A stretch of 64,000 bases of DNA from Anthracocystis setariae (lineage: Eukaryota > Basidiomycota > Ustilaginomycetes > Ustilaginales > Ustilaginaceae), in the NCBI GenBank assembly GCA_928724745.1, contig CAKMXJ010000005.1:682001-746000 (forward strand), given 5' to 3'. The notes beneath the pieces were generated by a model that saw only the letters and a list, made by a program, of their open reading frames with translations, searched no databases and was not told the origin of the DNA. A program made the translations under genes and the position numbers. This document shows, one piece after another, positions 9,779 to 20,256 of the stretch; positions within the stretch are counted from its first letter, which is position 1, and every line of letters begins with the position of its first letter.

Positions 9779-11399
9779 CTAGCGGAAGATCTCAGGGCGG
9801 TGGTATCGCACCTCCTCCTCGTCGTCGCCACGGCTATCCACGAACCAGCCAAGACCCTCGAAGTTGGGCTCCTCCTCCATCACCTCGCACGGCAGGTACT
9901 GGCCAAGCAAGGAGCGGTTCTCGCGATAGTATCGTGCCAAAGTCTCACGCACTTGCGTCCCGATTGTGCCCTCAGCCGAGAAGGCGTCTCGAGCGTCGAG
10001 GTGGAAGGATCGCTCCTTGGACCAGTCCACCAGGCGGTCACGACGACGCACGGCACCCAAACCGAGACCACCAGCATACGAGAGGTGGGCACGCACCACA
10101 GCCCGCTCGTTCGTGCCCAACGTCGAGTAAGGGCTATCGCCCACGTACTCATGGCGAGTGGCGCGCCATATCGTGCGGCCGCCACACTTCTTCTTGCTCG
10201 TCAAGCAATGGCAGCACGATGAAGCCGCGGGACGGGGACGAGGCCCAGTTGGATCACCGTAGGTGACCGAAAAGCATCTGTTACAATCACAAGAAGAAGC
10301 AGAGGGTTAGTGCCGCCCAAACCACACACATCAAGAGCGATACTTACGGCACATCGAGATCCGCACAGTGCTGGCAGCTATAGTTCGGCCACGGCGAACT
10401 ACCCTCGGTCAAGCGTCGCACCATGGTTCGGTGCAACCAGACGGTACCAGCGTCGTCGAGCTGCCACTCGCGGTCCCAAGCCCTATTGACGATCGCGATG
10501 AGGAGCGCAGGGGCAGTGAATCGTTCCGTCCACTCCAGCATTTCGACCAGGGAGGGTTTACGTGGACCTGTGCGTTGCGGCACCACGTCTTCGGCTCGAC
10601 GAATGGGCGGCGGGCCGATCTCGGGCGTTTGGCGGCCGGGCGACCCCAGTGGCAGGCCAAGATCTGGCGTTCGGCGGTTGGAGGACTCCCAAGAGTCCAT
10701 AGGTGTAACGGCGCGCCCAGGAACAGCAGGCTCATCCGCCGTAGCAGCATAAGTCGGCGAACGAGGTCCCACGGGGGAGGCTGGCGTCAGGCCATGCTCG
10801 TGAAGCTGCGCGCTTGTCATCGCACGCAACTCCTCGACCGTAAACCTCTCTGGAGAGGCAAGAGACCGCAACGGGGGGGAGGAAGGTACGTACAGTTCTG
10901 GCGACGAACGGACGTAGACCGGCGAGCGAGGCGGGGAGATCGATCCACTCGATAACGGCGATTGTGGCGAGGGGCCGAGGAACAAGGGTTCCAGCGGTAA
11001 GCGAATTCGGACCTGCGGAGGGGCCCCGGCGACCGGCCCAGCAACAGGCGTCGCAGCGGCGTCGGGCGGGGTGGCGATAGCAGCTATAGCCACGGCGCCA
11101 GGTGCGGCGGCAACGGCAGCGACAGCCACGGCGTTCGATGCACCAGCAGCAGCAGTCACGGCCACTGCATCGGAGGGGGCAGCAGCAGCAGCCGCAACCA
11201 TGGGGTTGGGCGCATCCACAGCAGCGGCGGCAGCGATAGCGACGGCGGGCGTAGTGGTGCTGGTAGAAGCCTCCGGGGCTGGATTGGTGCTGGGCGATGG
11301 GTCGGAAAAAATATCGACGTCAGCCGGCGCCTTGGCGAGCCGAGCCGACCGACGTGAGGGGACAGCAGGCGCAGTCGATGCTTTCCTTTTGGGCGCCAT
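9779..11399 (-). CDS. Gypsy-C antisense accessory gene: spliced, paired cysteine-cluster protein (516 aa)
   Basis: Two exons on the strand opposite to gag-pol: 11399-10348 and 10277-9779. The intron (71 bp) has donor GTAAGT, branch-like CACTAAC and acceptor TAACAG; the frame continues exactly across it (517 codons with stop). Exon 1 is Pro/Ala/Ser-rich with a basic N-terminus (MAPKRKAST), then a helical part (SLVEMLEWTERF). The intron splits a cysteine cluster: CQHCADLDVPC, 19 residues, then CCHCLTSKKKC, so C-X2-C-X6-C twice. The order resembles a Zn2Cys6 binuclear cluster with a longer linker. The rest has no family I recognise (RETLARYYRENRSLLGQYL, acidic near the end). It starts 147 bp from the 3' LTR and ends about 200 bp after pol, convergent with it. 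A DNA-binding role is inference only. Confidence 0.75.
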
Positions 11400-11532
11400 A
11401 TTGCTGGTAACGACGAAGGGGTGGGAGATGGTGATGGCAGCTCAGTAGTCCCATCACTCAGCCGCCGACGAGCTCATAGCGGCTAGAAGATGCGCAGCCC
11501 ATTTCATTTCGCCTCGCCGGAGCTCGGTTCTC

Positions 11533-11545
11533 GGGAGGGGGGTAA
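11533..11545 (+). other. Gypsy-C polypurine tract
   Basis: A 13-base purine-rich run (GGGAGGGGGG then TAA) directly before the 3' LTR start TGTCACGGGC, the expected site for plus-strand DNA priming. Confidence 0.8.
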
Positions 11546-12558
11546 TGTCACGGGCGGCAAAACTGAGGCGGCGGAAAACTCAAGTTCCGGCCGCCTTCGG
11601 TACAAGCGCGGCTCAGAGGCTTCTGTTCGGCCGCCCTCACATCGAACAAGACGAGGTAAGCTGCTTGAAGTGCGGCGTATTTAGCATTAACGATTGCCGC
11701 AGGCGAGGAAGTCAGTGCGGTGGAGGAACAGCTTTTCGGCCGCTCTCGGAGTGAGCGCGGCCCAAAACGTCTCTCTCAGCCGTCTCGCCTCATATTGACC
11801 AGTTCGCGGCCGTGCGACGTCGCAGAGACGCGCGATCACGACAAGACCATCTCAAGGTGATCGACAGTCAAGGGACACCATCTCCGGCGCTCTCAGAGGC
11901 TTGGAGGTGATCAGCTGCTTGTACCACGGTCAGTACATGCGTACACGCAGGCCATGCAGCTAGACAATAGGCTAGCGCCGGATCGGCCTTGTCATAGGGG
12001 TTGGAGCTGTCTTACTTAAGGCCTCCTCCTCTGACTCGCAGTGGATGAGCTCCTCATCCACTCTACTTCTTACAACACCAGTCTTCAGCTCAGTATCTAT
12101 TCTTAACGACGTCTTCACGATCATTCCAGTAACTAGTTTAGTAAGTTGCAATACAGTAGCATTGCAGCTTCCTTGCGTGCCTCCGTTCAAGTCGGAGAAC
12201 AGCTAGTCCTCGCCGGTACGTGTACCGACACCGCAGTGCGTAAACGCTGCTACACGCTGACACCGAGACGGCAGGCTCTTAGCCGTCTCTCTAACAGCTT
12301 GGTGGTCACGTCCAGTGTCCACTTAGCTAACCAGCCAGCCTTCTGTCTTGTCAAGAGCGCTCGCGAGACACCAGGCTAACACGCCGTAATACCGAGTACG
12401 CCGTGCTGCCTCTGAACGGAGCGCCAACAGCGTCAGTCGGTAATAGGTCGAACGCGGTCGAGAAGCCCACTCTCCACCGCCGTCAAGTCGAGTGCGGCCC
12501 AGTCGTCCTCATCGGACCGCCGACGTATCTGCGCAACCCACCTCGTACTACCCAGTTG
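11546..12558 (+). repeat. Gypsy-C 3' LTR, first segment
   Basis: Corresponds to 3821-4833 of the 5' LTR. It stops at AGTTG (12554-12558), the target duplication of the inserted copia element, and resumes at 20977. Confidence 0.93.
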
Positions 12559-13273
12559 TATTGGAAGTCGACTGCGCCAAGGGGCGACCTTGACGGTAGG
12601 CAGCCAGGTACGATGAGTCTATCGTCTGCCAAAGATACTATAACAAGTAGCTAAGTCGCTATAGACCTCACACTGGTGGATGGGCGTATAGAGCTGGCTC
12701 TGTTGTTATGTCAGGCCAGTTAGATCCGTAACCAGGAGTGGGCGGTGACGTTAGGCAGCAGGCACGAAGGGGAGAGACCTATGTTGATACAACAGTAGCG
12801 ACGTCGGTAAGGATCTGTGAGTAGCAGGCGTTATGATACGGAGAAGTTGGTAATGAATCGATTAAGGGGTCATCAACTGTGCGCTCGAAGTACGCCCTAT
12901 AAATACACTTAGTCCCCTACATCGTCATTGCCAGTAGCGGTGTAGGGAACCCTATAGCGACGACGTTAATGACAAGATTCTACGCTAAGTGTAAACAACA
13001 GTTGATCATCAACATAAACAACGATGTTGACAATAACATGACCCGACGAGTAACATCCCGGTCAGAGATATGATGAGGCACCATGTCAACGTCACGTGGG
13101 AACGCACAGTGCCAGCATTGGCATTGGCACGCGTATAGTTTCCCCGCTGCCGAGTCCCGAGGAATTGTATTGTCGGCAACTATGTCGGAATATCACCGCC
13201 CTAGTTATGGGCATACCGACGTCTGTAGTGTCACGTCGATGGCTGACGCAGTAGGTGACCGTATATTTCAACA
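12559..13273 (-). repeat. Copia 3' LTR (715 bp)
   Basis: Identical by eye to 20257-20971. On the minus strand it is preceded by the purine-rich stretch AGATGAAGGGGAC (13274-13286), the likely polypurine tract. Confidence 0.93.
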
Positions 13274-13659
13274 GTCCCCTTCATCTGCTAAGTCGTTAAG
13301 GCCGTCGAGCATGACATGAGACATATACAAACCTCACACACAGTGGTGCTTAAGTGACCGCACTTGAATTGCTAGAGAGCAAAGCGATCAGGGAACTTGA
13401 AGGAGAACTATAGACACTAGCGCCAGCGCTAAGATGCTACAGCTAACGAGAAGACCGGAACGAGACACGGGGAACTACCTGAATGAGGTTGAGACCTATT
13501 GCGTCGAAAGGAAAAGGGGCCGTTAATAGAACGGCGATGACATGAAAGTCATCAGCGACGATGAGGAAACAACTACACACAAGAGAGTTATTGGCCTGAG
13601 GCCCAAGGGAAACAGATCGGGGAAAGGAAAATGCAAAATACTACAGCTAGCTGCAGTGA

Positions 13660-14820
13660 TTATCGCGACAAGCTACCCACATACTCGTCGTCGTCATCGT
13701 CATAAAGATGGATGAGGTGTTCATCATCCTCGTCGGAGCTATTTTCGCCTTCCGTTTCCTCTGCCTCCTCTTCTTCGTCGTTATCGGCGACGGGAGTTGG
13801 GTTACGAGGACGGCGAGGACGAGGGAAGCTAGCGGAGGGACGAGCAGGCGACGGCGACATAGGAGTGGTGGGAGCGGCGGCGAGTTGTCGGTTGTTGGAA
13901 GGAGCAGCTCCAGACGCGGTACCTTCAGCGGTAGGACGAGGTCGACGTGGAGCAGAACGACGAGGACGGCGATGAGGGAGCAGAGCGTCGGCAACATTAC
14001 CACCAGTAAGAATGTCTGGCATGTCAATGTTGAGCAGGGACGAGAGCAAATTGATGTCCACGATAGCTGCATCGAATTCCAGTTGGCGAGTGAGTCCGTT
14101 CACATGCATCCGCAGTCGAGCCAACGCATTAGCGATGGCGACACGGTCCTGCCGTCCACGCGTCTTGCGGTGGTTGTCGCCGATCAAGGTACAGGACTTG
14201 CCGTGTCTGTGGCACAGATCACAGCTGTCCGTTCGTTGCTTGCCAGTCATATCGAATCCAGTGCCCGTAGTACAGATGACGCCCTTCTTCATGCAGTAAT
14301 CGCATCCAGGTAACTTAACCCAATATCCCTGCCTAATCACTTCTTGCTCATCCGAAGGGAAGTCGGCAAGGGTCTCCCGCTGGTTTGTGGTCCCTGCAGG
14401 CAGCGGGAACGCGAAGCGTCTACGCTTGCCCGGCGTTTCAGGGGAAGCGGTACGCCCTTGGCGACGGCTGGAGGACGATGCATTGACAGGGGGAGTGGAG
14501 GTTTGGCCAGGGATTTGGTCTTCGGCAGGAATTGGCTCACCGCGAACGATCGATCTCGTATAAGGAGTACCACCCCTCAGGCGGCGCTGTGAGGGGGGCG
14601 GAGGAGATGGCGTTCGGACGTCAGCTAAGTCGATTACTTCAGGCGGAGCGCTCTCACGTGCTTTTCCTGCACGGGTAAGTGCAGGGCGAGAACTGGAGGC
14701 GGCTGCCGACGTCGGGGGAGCGCTTGACGATGGGGCAGAGTTGCGGGAGGCGGAATTCGTACTTGATTTGGTCTTGCCGTTGTTGTTTCCTTTGCCGCGA
14801 CCGCGGCCTCGTTTAGGCAT
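13660..14820 (-). CDS. Copia accessory gene: paired cysteine-cluster protein downstream of pol (386 aa)
   Basis: Same strand as gag-pol, between pol and the 3' LTR. The start is set at the ATG at 14820 (MPKRGRGRGKGNN); the frame is open for about 50 more codons upstream but that part looks non-coding. Order: basic Gly/Arg/Lys N-terminus, Ser/Pro-rich stretch, basic patch (GKRRRF), then CDYCMKKGVIC, 16 residues, CDLCHRHGKSC, so C-X2-C-X6-C twice, as in a Zn2Cys6 cluster with a long linker. A helical region follows (ALARLRMHVNGLTRQLEF), as in dimerising zinc-cluster factors, then an acidic tail (Glu and Asp runs) that could act as an activation domain. I do not recognise a named family. Its own promoter may lie in the roughly 800 bp after pol. 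The paired cluster is shared with the Gypsy-C accessory gene. Confidence 0.7.
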   Translation of the reverse strand: MPKRGRGRGKGNNNGKTKSSTNSASRNSAPSSSAPPTSAAASSSRPALTRAGKARESAPPEVIDLADVRTPSPPPPSQRRLRGGTPYTRSIVRGEPIPAEDQIPGQTSTPPVNASSSSRRQGRTASPETPGKRRRFAFPLPAGTTNQRETLADFPSDEQEVIRQGYWVKLPGCDYCMKKGVICTTGTGFDMTGKQRTDSCDLCHRHGKSCTLIGDNHRKTRGRQDRVAIANALARLRMHVNGLTRQLEFDAAIVDINLLSSLLNIDMPDILTGGNVADALLPHRRPRRSAPRRPRPTAEGTASGAAPSNNRQLAAAPTTPMSPSPARPSASFPRPRRPRNPTPVADNDEEEEAEETEGENSSDEDDEHLIHLYDDDDDEYVGSLSR

Positions 14821-15614
14821 GGCGGAATAAAAGCAATTGATGCGAAAACTAGTAAAAACGGCGGAGGGAATCTTGGAGATACAACGGTAAGTGCGCTTAT
14901 GCACCGTGACGGAATTATCGACGTATGCAACGGCTTGCAGCAACGAAAGGGGGAATAGTCGCGTGAATCCGACCAAAGAGTGCGGACCGTGAGAAGAAAA
15001 AGAAGGTACCAGCTCCTAGTCGAGGAGGCTGGCAATCGGCGAGGAACGTGGCTTGAGAGAGCACAATGGAAGGGAGCGACTGAACGTAGGCGTTATTGAA
15101 CGCGCGAGGAAGGGAATGAGACAACCGATGCTTGATGATGATCACCGACAGTTACAGATGTAGTGCCGGATCGCTTGAGGAGTGATTGAGGAGGAACGGG
15201 AAGGGAAGTGGCGGCGGTTGTTGAAATCGAGTAGACCCTGCGTCGGCTAGCTCGCGCTAGAGTCCAAAAAAAAATTTTCTCGCTTGATCGGCATGAGATG
15301 CCGCAGTTTTATTTTTTGTTTTATTTTACTTGCCGCTGTCGAGGAAGTTCGGCCGAAGTCTGGAACTGTAAATCGGAATCGGAAAATATTTACCTGAATC
15401 GGGAATTCGAGAATTATCGCGCGATAATAATTTTAACGGCGATGTTATGTTGTTCCAGTGACGCTATATGTACTAACGACGTTGTTAAGTCGGTTACGTT
15501 TACGCGACACGTCGAATTAGGAATTTTGACGTGATAATTAGTGATTTTCACGCTACCCATTACTGTTAGGTCGGGAATAATTTGCGCGTCACGTCAATTT
15601 GAATTTCGGCGCGT
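14821..15614 (-). other. Copia spacer between pol and the accessory gene
   Basis: About 790 bp without a convincing reading frame. It includes an A/T-rich stretch near 15265-15600, richer in A/T than the rest of the element, and could hold a pol terminator and a promoter for the accessory gene. I saw no firm motif. Confidence 0.4.
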
Positions 15615-18600
15615 TTAGTTTGCACGCGCCTCGGAAATCGGCATATCGATCCTGCCGATACCGAGTAGTTGTCGGTGGGTTTGAACTTTTGACCGATCAA
15701 GGGCTTTGGTAAAACAGTCTGCAGCTTGTTCCGCTGTCGGTATATACGTAGCGACGACTGTACCCTTCGTTTGCTGCTCTCTGACAAAATGATATTTGAT
15801 GTCGATGTGCTTGTTCCTTTGGTGGTCCTTTGGGTCCTTCGAGAGGTATATAGCTGCCTGATTATCAACCATTAACGGTGTCGGTAGCTTGACAACGAAG
15901 CCCAATTCGGCCAGCAGGCGTCTGGTCCACACAACTTCCTTGCACCCTTCAGCCATTGCAACGTATTCTGCGAAGCAAGTGGATGTTGCAACGAGTGTCT
16001 GACGTTTTGAAAACCAACTGTAAGGCATGCCGAGGACGGTATTAGCTAGCCCTGTTGTTGATCTCCTAGTCACTGTGTCACCACCGAAATCTGCATCTGA
16101 AAAGGTGTAAATCTTGGGACCCCAGTCTTCCGACATGGGAGATTTGATACCTTTGTCGGTAAAGGTGAGACCGTGATCTGCAGTGCCTTTCAGATATCGC
16201 AGCAAGTGCTTGGCTGCAACCATAGCATCCTTAGTGGGGGATGCCAGGTGCCTGCTTAGCTTGCTTACTGCAAATGCTATATCGGGCCGTGTGCAGGTCG
16301 CTATATATAGGATTGATCCCACAATAGTTCGGTAGGTGGAGTGATCGTCTTCGTTGAGCTTATCGCCGCCGGTAAGGTCCTTACCGTCAGCGGGAGTGTG
16401 CACTGTGTTTGCCTGGGATAGGCCGAATCGGTCAATCAATCGGAGGATATTGGCTGTTTGGGACAGGTGGATCATGCCGTTATCGTGTTTGACTTGGATT
16501 CCTAGGATGAATGACACCGGGTCGCCTCCAGTCATCTTGAACTTGGAGCGTAGTGTTTCAATGATTCGTTCTGCTTGTCCCTTGTCCTTGCAGAAGATGA
16601 GGACATCATCTACGTATAGGGAAAGCAATACCGGTGGAGCGTTGTCGTTAACGATGTAGTATAGTGCTGTATCGTAGTTGCTCCTCGTGAAACCTATATC
16701 GATCAAGGTACTGTCGGCCTTCTGGTACCATGCTCTTCCTGACTGTTTCAGGCCATATAGGGCCTTATTTAGTCGACAAACACGACCAAGTGAGATGCCT
16801 TCCGACGTCGCCATGCTGTCTGGAAGAGGGGGAGGTCTCATGTAGAGATCTTTATCAACTGTACCATTCAGGTAGGCTGTGACGACGTCTAGTTGGTAGA
16901 TCTGCATCTTGCACTGGAGGGCAATGATCATTAACATCCTGAGCGTGGCGATCTTAACGACAGGGGCAAAGGTCTCTTCATAGTCGATACCATGAATTTG
17001 AGTGAAACCTTGTGCTACCAATCTCGCCTTGTACTTATCGATGGAGCCATCACCTTTACGTTTGACCTTGAACACCCAACGACAGCCAATAATATGGGCG
17101 TCGTTTGGAGGGGTGACTACGGTCCAGGTGTTGTTTTCCTTATGCGAATCGAGCTCCTTTTGGATTGCTTCTTGCCACTTGGGCCAGTCCGGACGTCGTT
17201 GAGCCTGTTTTATATGTAGGGGCTCGTCGTCAATTGTCGGTATGGCAATGCCTTTGTCTGCACAGGCTGCCTCAGTGAATTCCTGCCCCCCCTCCTCTGC
17301 AACCGTAGCGTAAGCCATTCCGGCCATTTCTGCGGCTGTAGGTAAGGGAGGAGTGGAGATACCCTGAGCACGCTCCTCGTCCGTAAGGTGAGGATAGCCT
17401 GTGTAATAAGGGCCATTGTCAACAGATGACGTGATGTCGATGCCGTCTGAGGCAGTTCCGTCTTGTGGGGAGTTGATTGCTAGTGATTCGAAAGTGCGAG
17501 TGGCCATAGGCTGGTGAACAATGGCCTGTGGCTCTTGGTTTGGCGATGATGTCGCGTTGCCGACGTCGGCAGTGACTGCATCCGTAGGGATGGGCCTGTC
17601 GGTGAAGGGGAAGGATTTTTCGTCGAAGGTAGCATGATGAGCAGACATTATAGTGTTGTGGTTTGTCTGAAACAACTTGAATGCCTTAGAGCCTTCGGTA
17701 ACGCCAATGTAGACTGCGGGAATAGCTCTGTCGCTTAATTTATCGCGATTTGCTGCTGGGATGTGTGCCCAGGCCTTGCATCCAAATACCTTGACCTTGG
17801 AGAGGTCAGGATCTTGGTCGAAGAGTCTTTTGTACGGTGAGATCATGCCAATGGCCTTACTTGGAAGACGATTGTTAAGGTACACTGCATAGAGGGCTGC
17901 TTCACCCCATAGATAGCGAGGTGCAGAGCTGTGGATGAGCATAGCTCGAACTTGATTAAAAATGGTCAGGTTCAGACGTTCGGCAACGCCGTTCTGTTCA
18001 GGGGTGTACGGTGACGACGTCTGGTGGATGATACCTGCGTCGGCAAGGAACTTGCCGAAAAGGCGATTACAGTACTCGCTACCATGATCGGTGCGGAAGC
18101 GTTTTATTTTCTTTCCGGTCTGAGTTTCCATGAGGGTCTTGTAGTTCTGAAAATGGGAAAGCGCTTCCGACTTCTGTATCATCAAGTAGATGACGGAGAA
18201 TCGAGTATAGTCATCTGTGAAGGAGATGAGGTATCGGTGTCCTTCGGGAGTGACGTCAGGTAGCTTACCGACGACGTCAGAGTGCACTAATTCCAGTGGC
18301 TCCGTTGTACGCGTCGTTCGAGTAGGAAACGGTTGCTTGTGGGACTTGGCGACCTCGCAGGAGTTGCATTTACCAATGGGGACGCCTTTACTGAATTCGG
18401 GAATGAGCTGGGCCATCCCTTTCATCCTAGCGTCCCCTGGGTGACCTAAACGATCATGCCAGAGGCTTGCAGATGTCGTTGTGACTCCCGCGAATTCGAG
18501 TTTAGGTTGAACGAGGTACGTAAGCATCCCATTCGTAGTTGTTCCTTTGAAGACGACTTTACCACCTTGGCGAGCTGTGAGCGTATTCTTGAAGATGCTG

Positions 18601-20252
18601 ATCTGTGCAGTCTTGGCGACCAAGTTAAGGGACATAAGGTTGGCGGCATATGTCGGTACGTATAAAACATTGTGGAGAATGAGGGTATGCGTTTTCCCGT
18701 TACCGAGATCGGCAAGTACCTTAACGGTCCCCTTACCCTCTGTCTTTACGTGATCACGACTGCCGCTCAGCAGAGGAGGGAACTCCTCAAGGCTGAGATC
18801 TGTAAAGAGATCACGATTGATACAAACGTGAACAGTGGACGCGGAATCGATAATCCATTGCGTCTCAATGCCGTAACCGCTGTCGGTAGTGGACAAAGCG
18901 ATGTCGGCAATGGCAAGGCCGGTGAAGAAGGAGGATTGTGACTTCTTGTCGGAGGGTTGTGCTGCTTTATCCTTAGCCAAGGTAGGGCAATCAGGTCTAT
19001 AATGACCCTTTTCATGGCAATGATGGCAGGACACTTCCGACAAGGGACGGCGTGGTTTGATCCCTTTGTTGGTCTTGCCGCGTCTGTTGTTGCGTTGACG
19101 CTTATCTGGAGATGATGAAGATGTCGACTTGTGTCTCCATTTGCCGTTACGATTCTTGGCAGATTTGGAGCTGGAATCATCCGTCTTGGTGTCGGTCAGG
19201 AACGCGGAAGTGTTTTGCCGAGGTCGGGCAGCTAAACCAAAGGTATGTAACCCCTGTCTTATTTCCTCGGCCTTGAGTTGGTCAAGGTAGCTGTCGTACT
19301 CAATCTTCTCGTCCAAGGGGGTCCCTTGGAAGTTGAACGTCCTAACGGTACCGTCAGGATCCATAGAAGTGAAGGTTTGTACATCCCGACGTCGTCTATA
19401 ACTTTCCTCGAGCTGACTTCGAACGGTATGGTATTCCGATCGGAGACCCTTCATTAAGACGGTGAAGCGCTTATTCCAGCTGACTTCAATGCCTCCAAGC
19501 TTAAGTTGTTCAACTAGCTTGGTGATTCGTGTGTTGTAGGCGGAGATAGTAGTCTTGTCTTGCTTAATGCTATTGAGCTGTGTTTCGAACTCTTCAATCT
19601 TGTATCGTAGCTTAGCGCTAAAAGACTTCTCCAGATGCTTCCATATTCCGTTAGCCGTTTCATGGTGGTTTACCATGGTTGCGATTTCGAGTGACATGCT
19701 CGACAGTAGGATACCGCGAGCGATAAGGTTGTAACGACGCCAGTCTCGATACTCGTCAGTACCGGGAGCAGGTATAGGCGTTTCTGTCATGATGGCATCA
19801 TAGATGTCTGGGCCCTTTTGCATTAGAGTTGTGATGCAGGTGGCACGCCATTTGAAATAGTCGACAGAGTCGTCAAGGTCCGGGAGTTTTTGCCCGTTGG
19901 AGAGAAGCTGCGTAGCGAAATCGGAAGTAACCTTAGACATGTTAACAGATCTGTAAGGTTGTAACGGAGTTGATACCGTGTGTACCGACGAAGGTAGGGG
20001 CTCTTGAATAGGAACTTCGCTGTCTTGTACAGCGGAAACGATATTTTGTGTTGCAGATGAGGCTTCGCTGGTCACTACAGCGGGAACAGTGTTTTCGTTA
20101 TTGCGAACTGTATGGTCTCTCGAGCGTCGCGATTGTGCGGATCGAGGAGGCACTGGGTCTCCGACGTCTGGAATCGAAAGAAGGGATCTTACTGGATTGT
20201 TTCTTGTGTTGTAGCGTCGGTATTCTCCCAGTCGTGAAGCCGTTGGGCTCAT
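15615..20252 (-). CDS. Copia gag-pol polyprotein, intact (1545 aa)
   Basis: A single uninterrupted frame that begins at an ATG inside the primer-binding site, 5 nt from the 5' LTR. Domain order is typical of Ty1/copia (integrase before reverse transcriptase). Gag helices of UBN2/retrotran_gag type lie at about residues 115-290, and a zinc knuckle CHHCHEKGHYRPDC at 409-422. Protease Asp-Ser-Ala is near 469. The GAG-preintegrase HHCC region reads HDRLGHPG...CNSCEVAKSHK. Integrase core: Asp in HSDVVGKL, Asp in RTDHGSEY, Glu in QNGVAERLN. Reverse transcriptase has RWVFKVKRKGDG and the catalytic Y-V-D-D, and RNase H has SDADFGGD, STCFAEYVA and the terminal KHIDIKYHF. All expected catalytic residues are present. 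Confidence 0.95.
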   Translation of the reverse strand: MSPTASRLGEYRRYNTRNNPVRSLLSIPDVGDPVPPRSAQSRRSRDHTVRNNENTVPAVVTSEASSATQNIVSAVQDSEVPIQEPLPSSVHTVSTPLQPYRSVNMSKVTSDFATQLLSNGQKLPDLDDSVDYFKWRATCITTLMQKGPDIYDAIMTETPIPAPGTDEYRDWRRYNLIARGILLSSMSLEIATMVNHHETANGIWKHLEKSFSAKLRYKIEEFETQLNSIKQDKTTISAYNTRITKLVEQLKLGGIEVSWNKRFTVLMKGLRSEYHTVRSQLEESYRRRRDVQTFTSMDPDGTVRTFNFQGTPLDEKIEYDSYLDQLKAEEIRQGLHTFGLAARPRQNTSAFLTDTKTDDSSSKSAKNRNGKWRHKSTSSSSPDKRQRNNRRGKTNKGIKPRRPLSEVSCHHCHEKGHYRPDCPTLAKDKAAQPSDKKSQSSFFTGLAIADIALSTTDSGYGIETQWIIDSASTVHVCINRDLFTDLSLEEFPPLLSGSRDHVKTEGKGTVKVLADLGNGKTHTLILHNVLYVPTYAANLMSLNLVAKTAQISIFKNTLTARQGGKVVFKGTTTNGMLTYLVQPKLEFAGVTTTSASLWHDRLGHPGDARMKGMAQLIPEFSKGVPIGKCNSCEVAKSHKQPFPTRTTRTTEPLELVHSDVVGKLPDVTPEGHRYLISFTDDYTRFSVIYLMIQKSEALSHFQNYKTLMETQTGKKIKRFRTDHGSEYCNRLFGKFLADAGIIHQTSSPYTPEQNGVAERLNLTIFNQVRAMLIHSSAPRYLWGEAALYAVYLNNRLPSKAIGMISPYKRLFDQDPDLSKVKVFGCKAWAHIPAANRDKLSDRAIPAVYIGVTEGSKAFKLFQTNHNTIMSAHHATFDEKSFPFTDRPIPTDAVTADVGNATSSPNQEPQAIVHQPMATRTFESLAINSPQDGTASDGIDITSSVDNGPYYTGYPHLTDEERAQGISTPPLPTAAEMAGMAYATVAEEGGQEFTEAACADKGIAIPTIDDEPLHIKQAQRRPDWPKWQEAIQKELDSHKENNTWTVVTPPNDAHIIGCRWVFKVKRKGDGSIDKYKARLVAQGFTQIHGIDYEETFAPVVKIATLRMLMIIALQCKMQIYQLDVVTAYLNGTVDKDLYMRPPPLPDSMATSEGISLGRVCRLNKALYGLKQSGRAWYQKADSTLIDIGFTRSNYDTALYYIVNDNAPPVLLSLYVDDVLIFCKDKGQAERIIETLRSKFKMTGGDPVSFILGIQVKHDNGMIHLSQTANILRLIDRFGLSQANTVHTPADGKDLTGGDKLNEDDHSTYRTIVGSILYIATCTRPDIAFAVSKLSRHLASPTKDAMVAAKHLLRYLKGTADHGLTFTDKGIKSPMSEDWGPKIYTFSDADFGGDTVTRRSTTGLANTVLGMPYSWFSKRQTLVATSTCFAEYVAMAEGCKEVVWTRRLLAELGFVVKLPTPLMVDNQAAIYLSKDPKDHQRNKHIDIKYHFVREQQTKGTVVATYIPTAEQAADCFTKALDRSKVQTHRQLLGIGRIDMPISEARAN

Positions 20253-20256
20253 AACC
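20245..20256 (-). other. Copia primer-binding site matching the initiator tRNA-Met anticodon arm
   Basis: Directly after the 5' LTR the minus strand reads GGTTATGAGCCC. Its complement GGGCUCAUAACC is the anticodon stem-loop of eukaryotic initiator tRNA-Met (CAU anticodon). Drosophila copia primes from a half-molecule of this tRNA, so the same mechanism is likely here. The gag ATG lies inside this site. Confidence 0.8.

Noticed and set aside
10368..11448. Several plus-strand readings opposite the Gypsy-C accessory gene (Ala-rich at 11071-11448)
   Set aside because: They are complements of a Pro/Ala-rich exon; the minus strand has the splice signals and cysteine cluster.
13083..13319. Copia LTR reading, repeated near 20781
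   Set aside because: Lies within the LTR in both copies, and has no domain.
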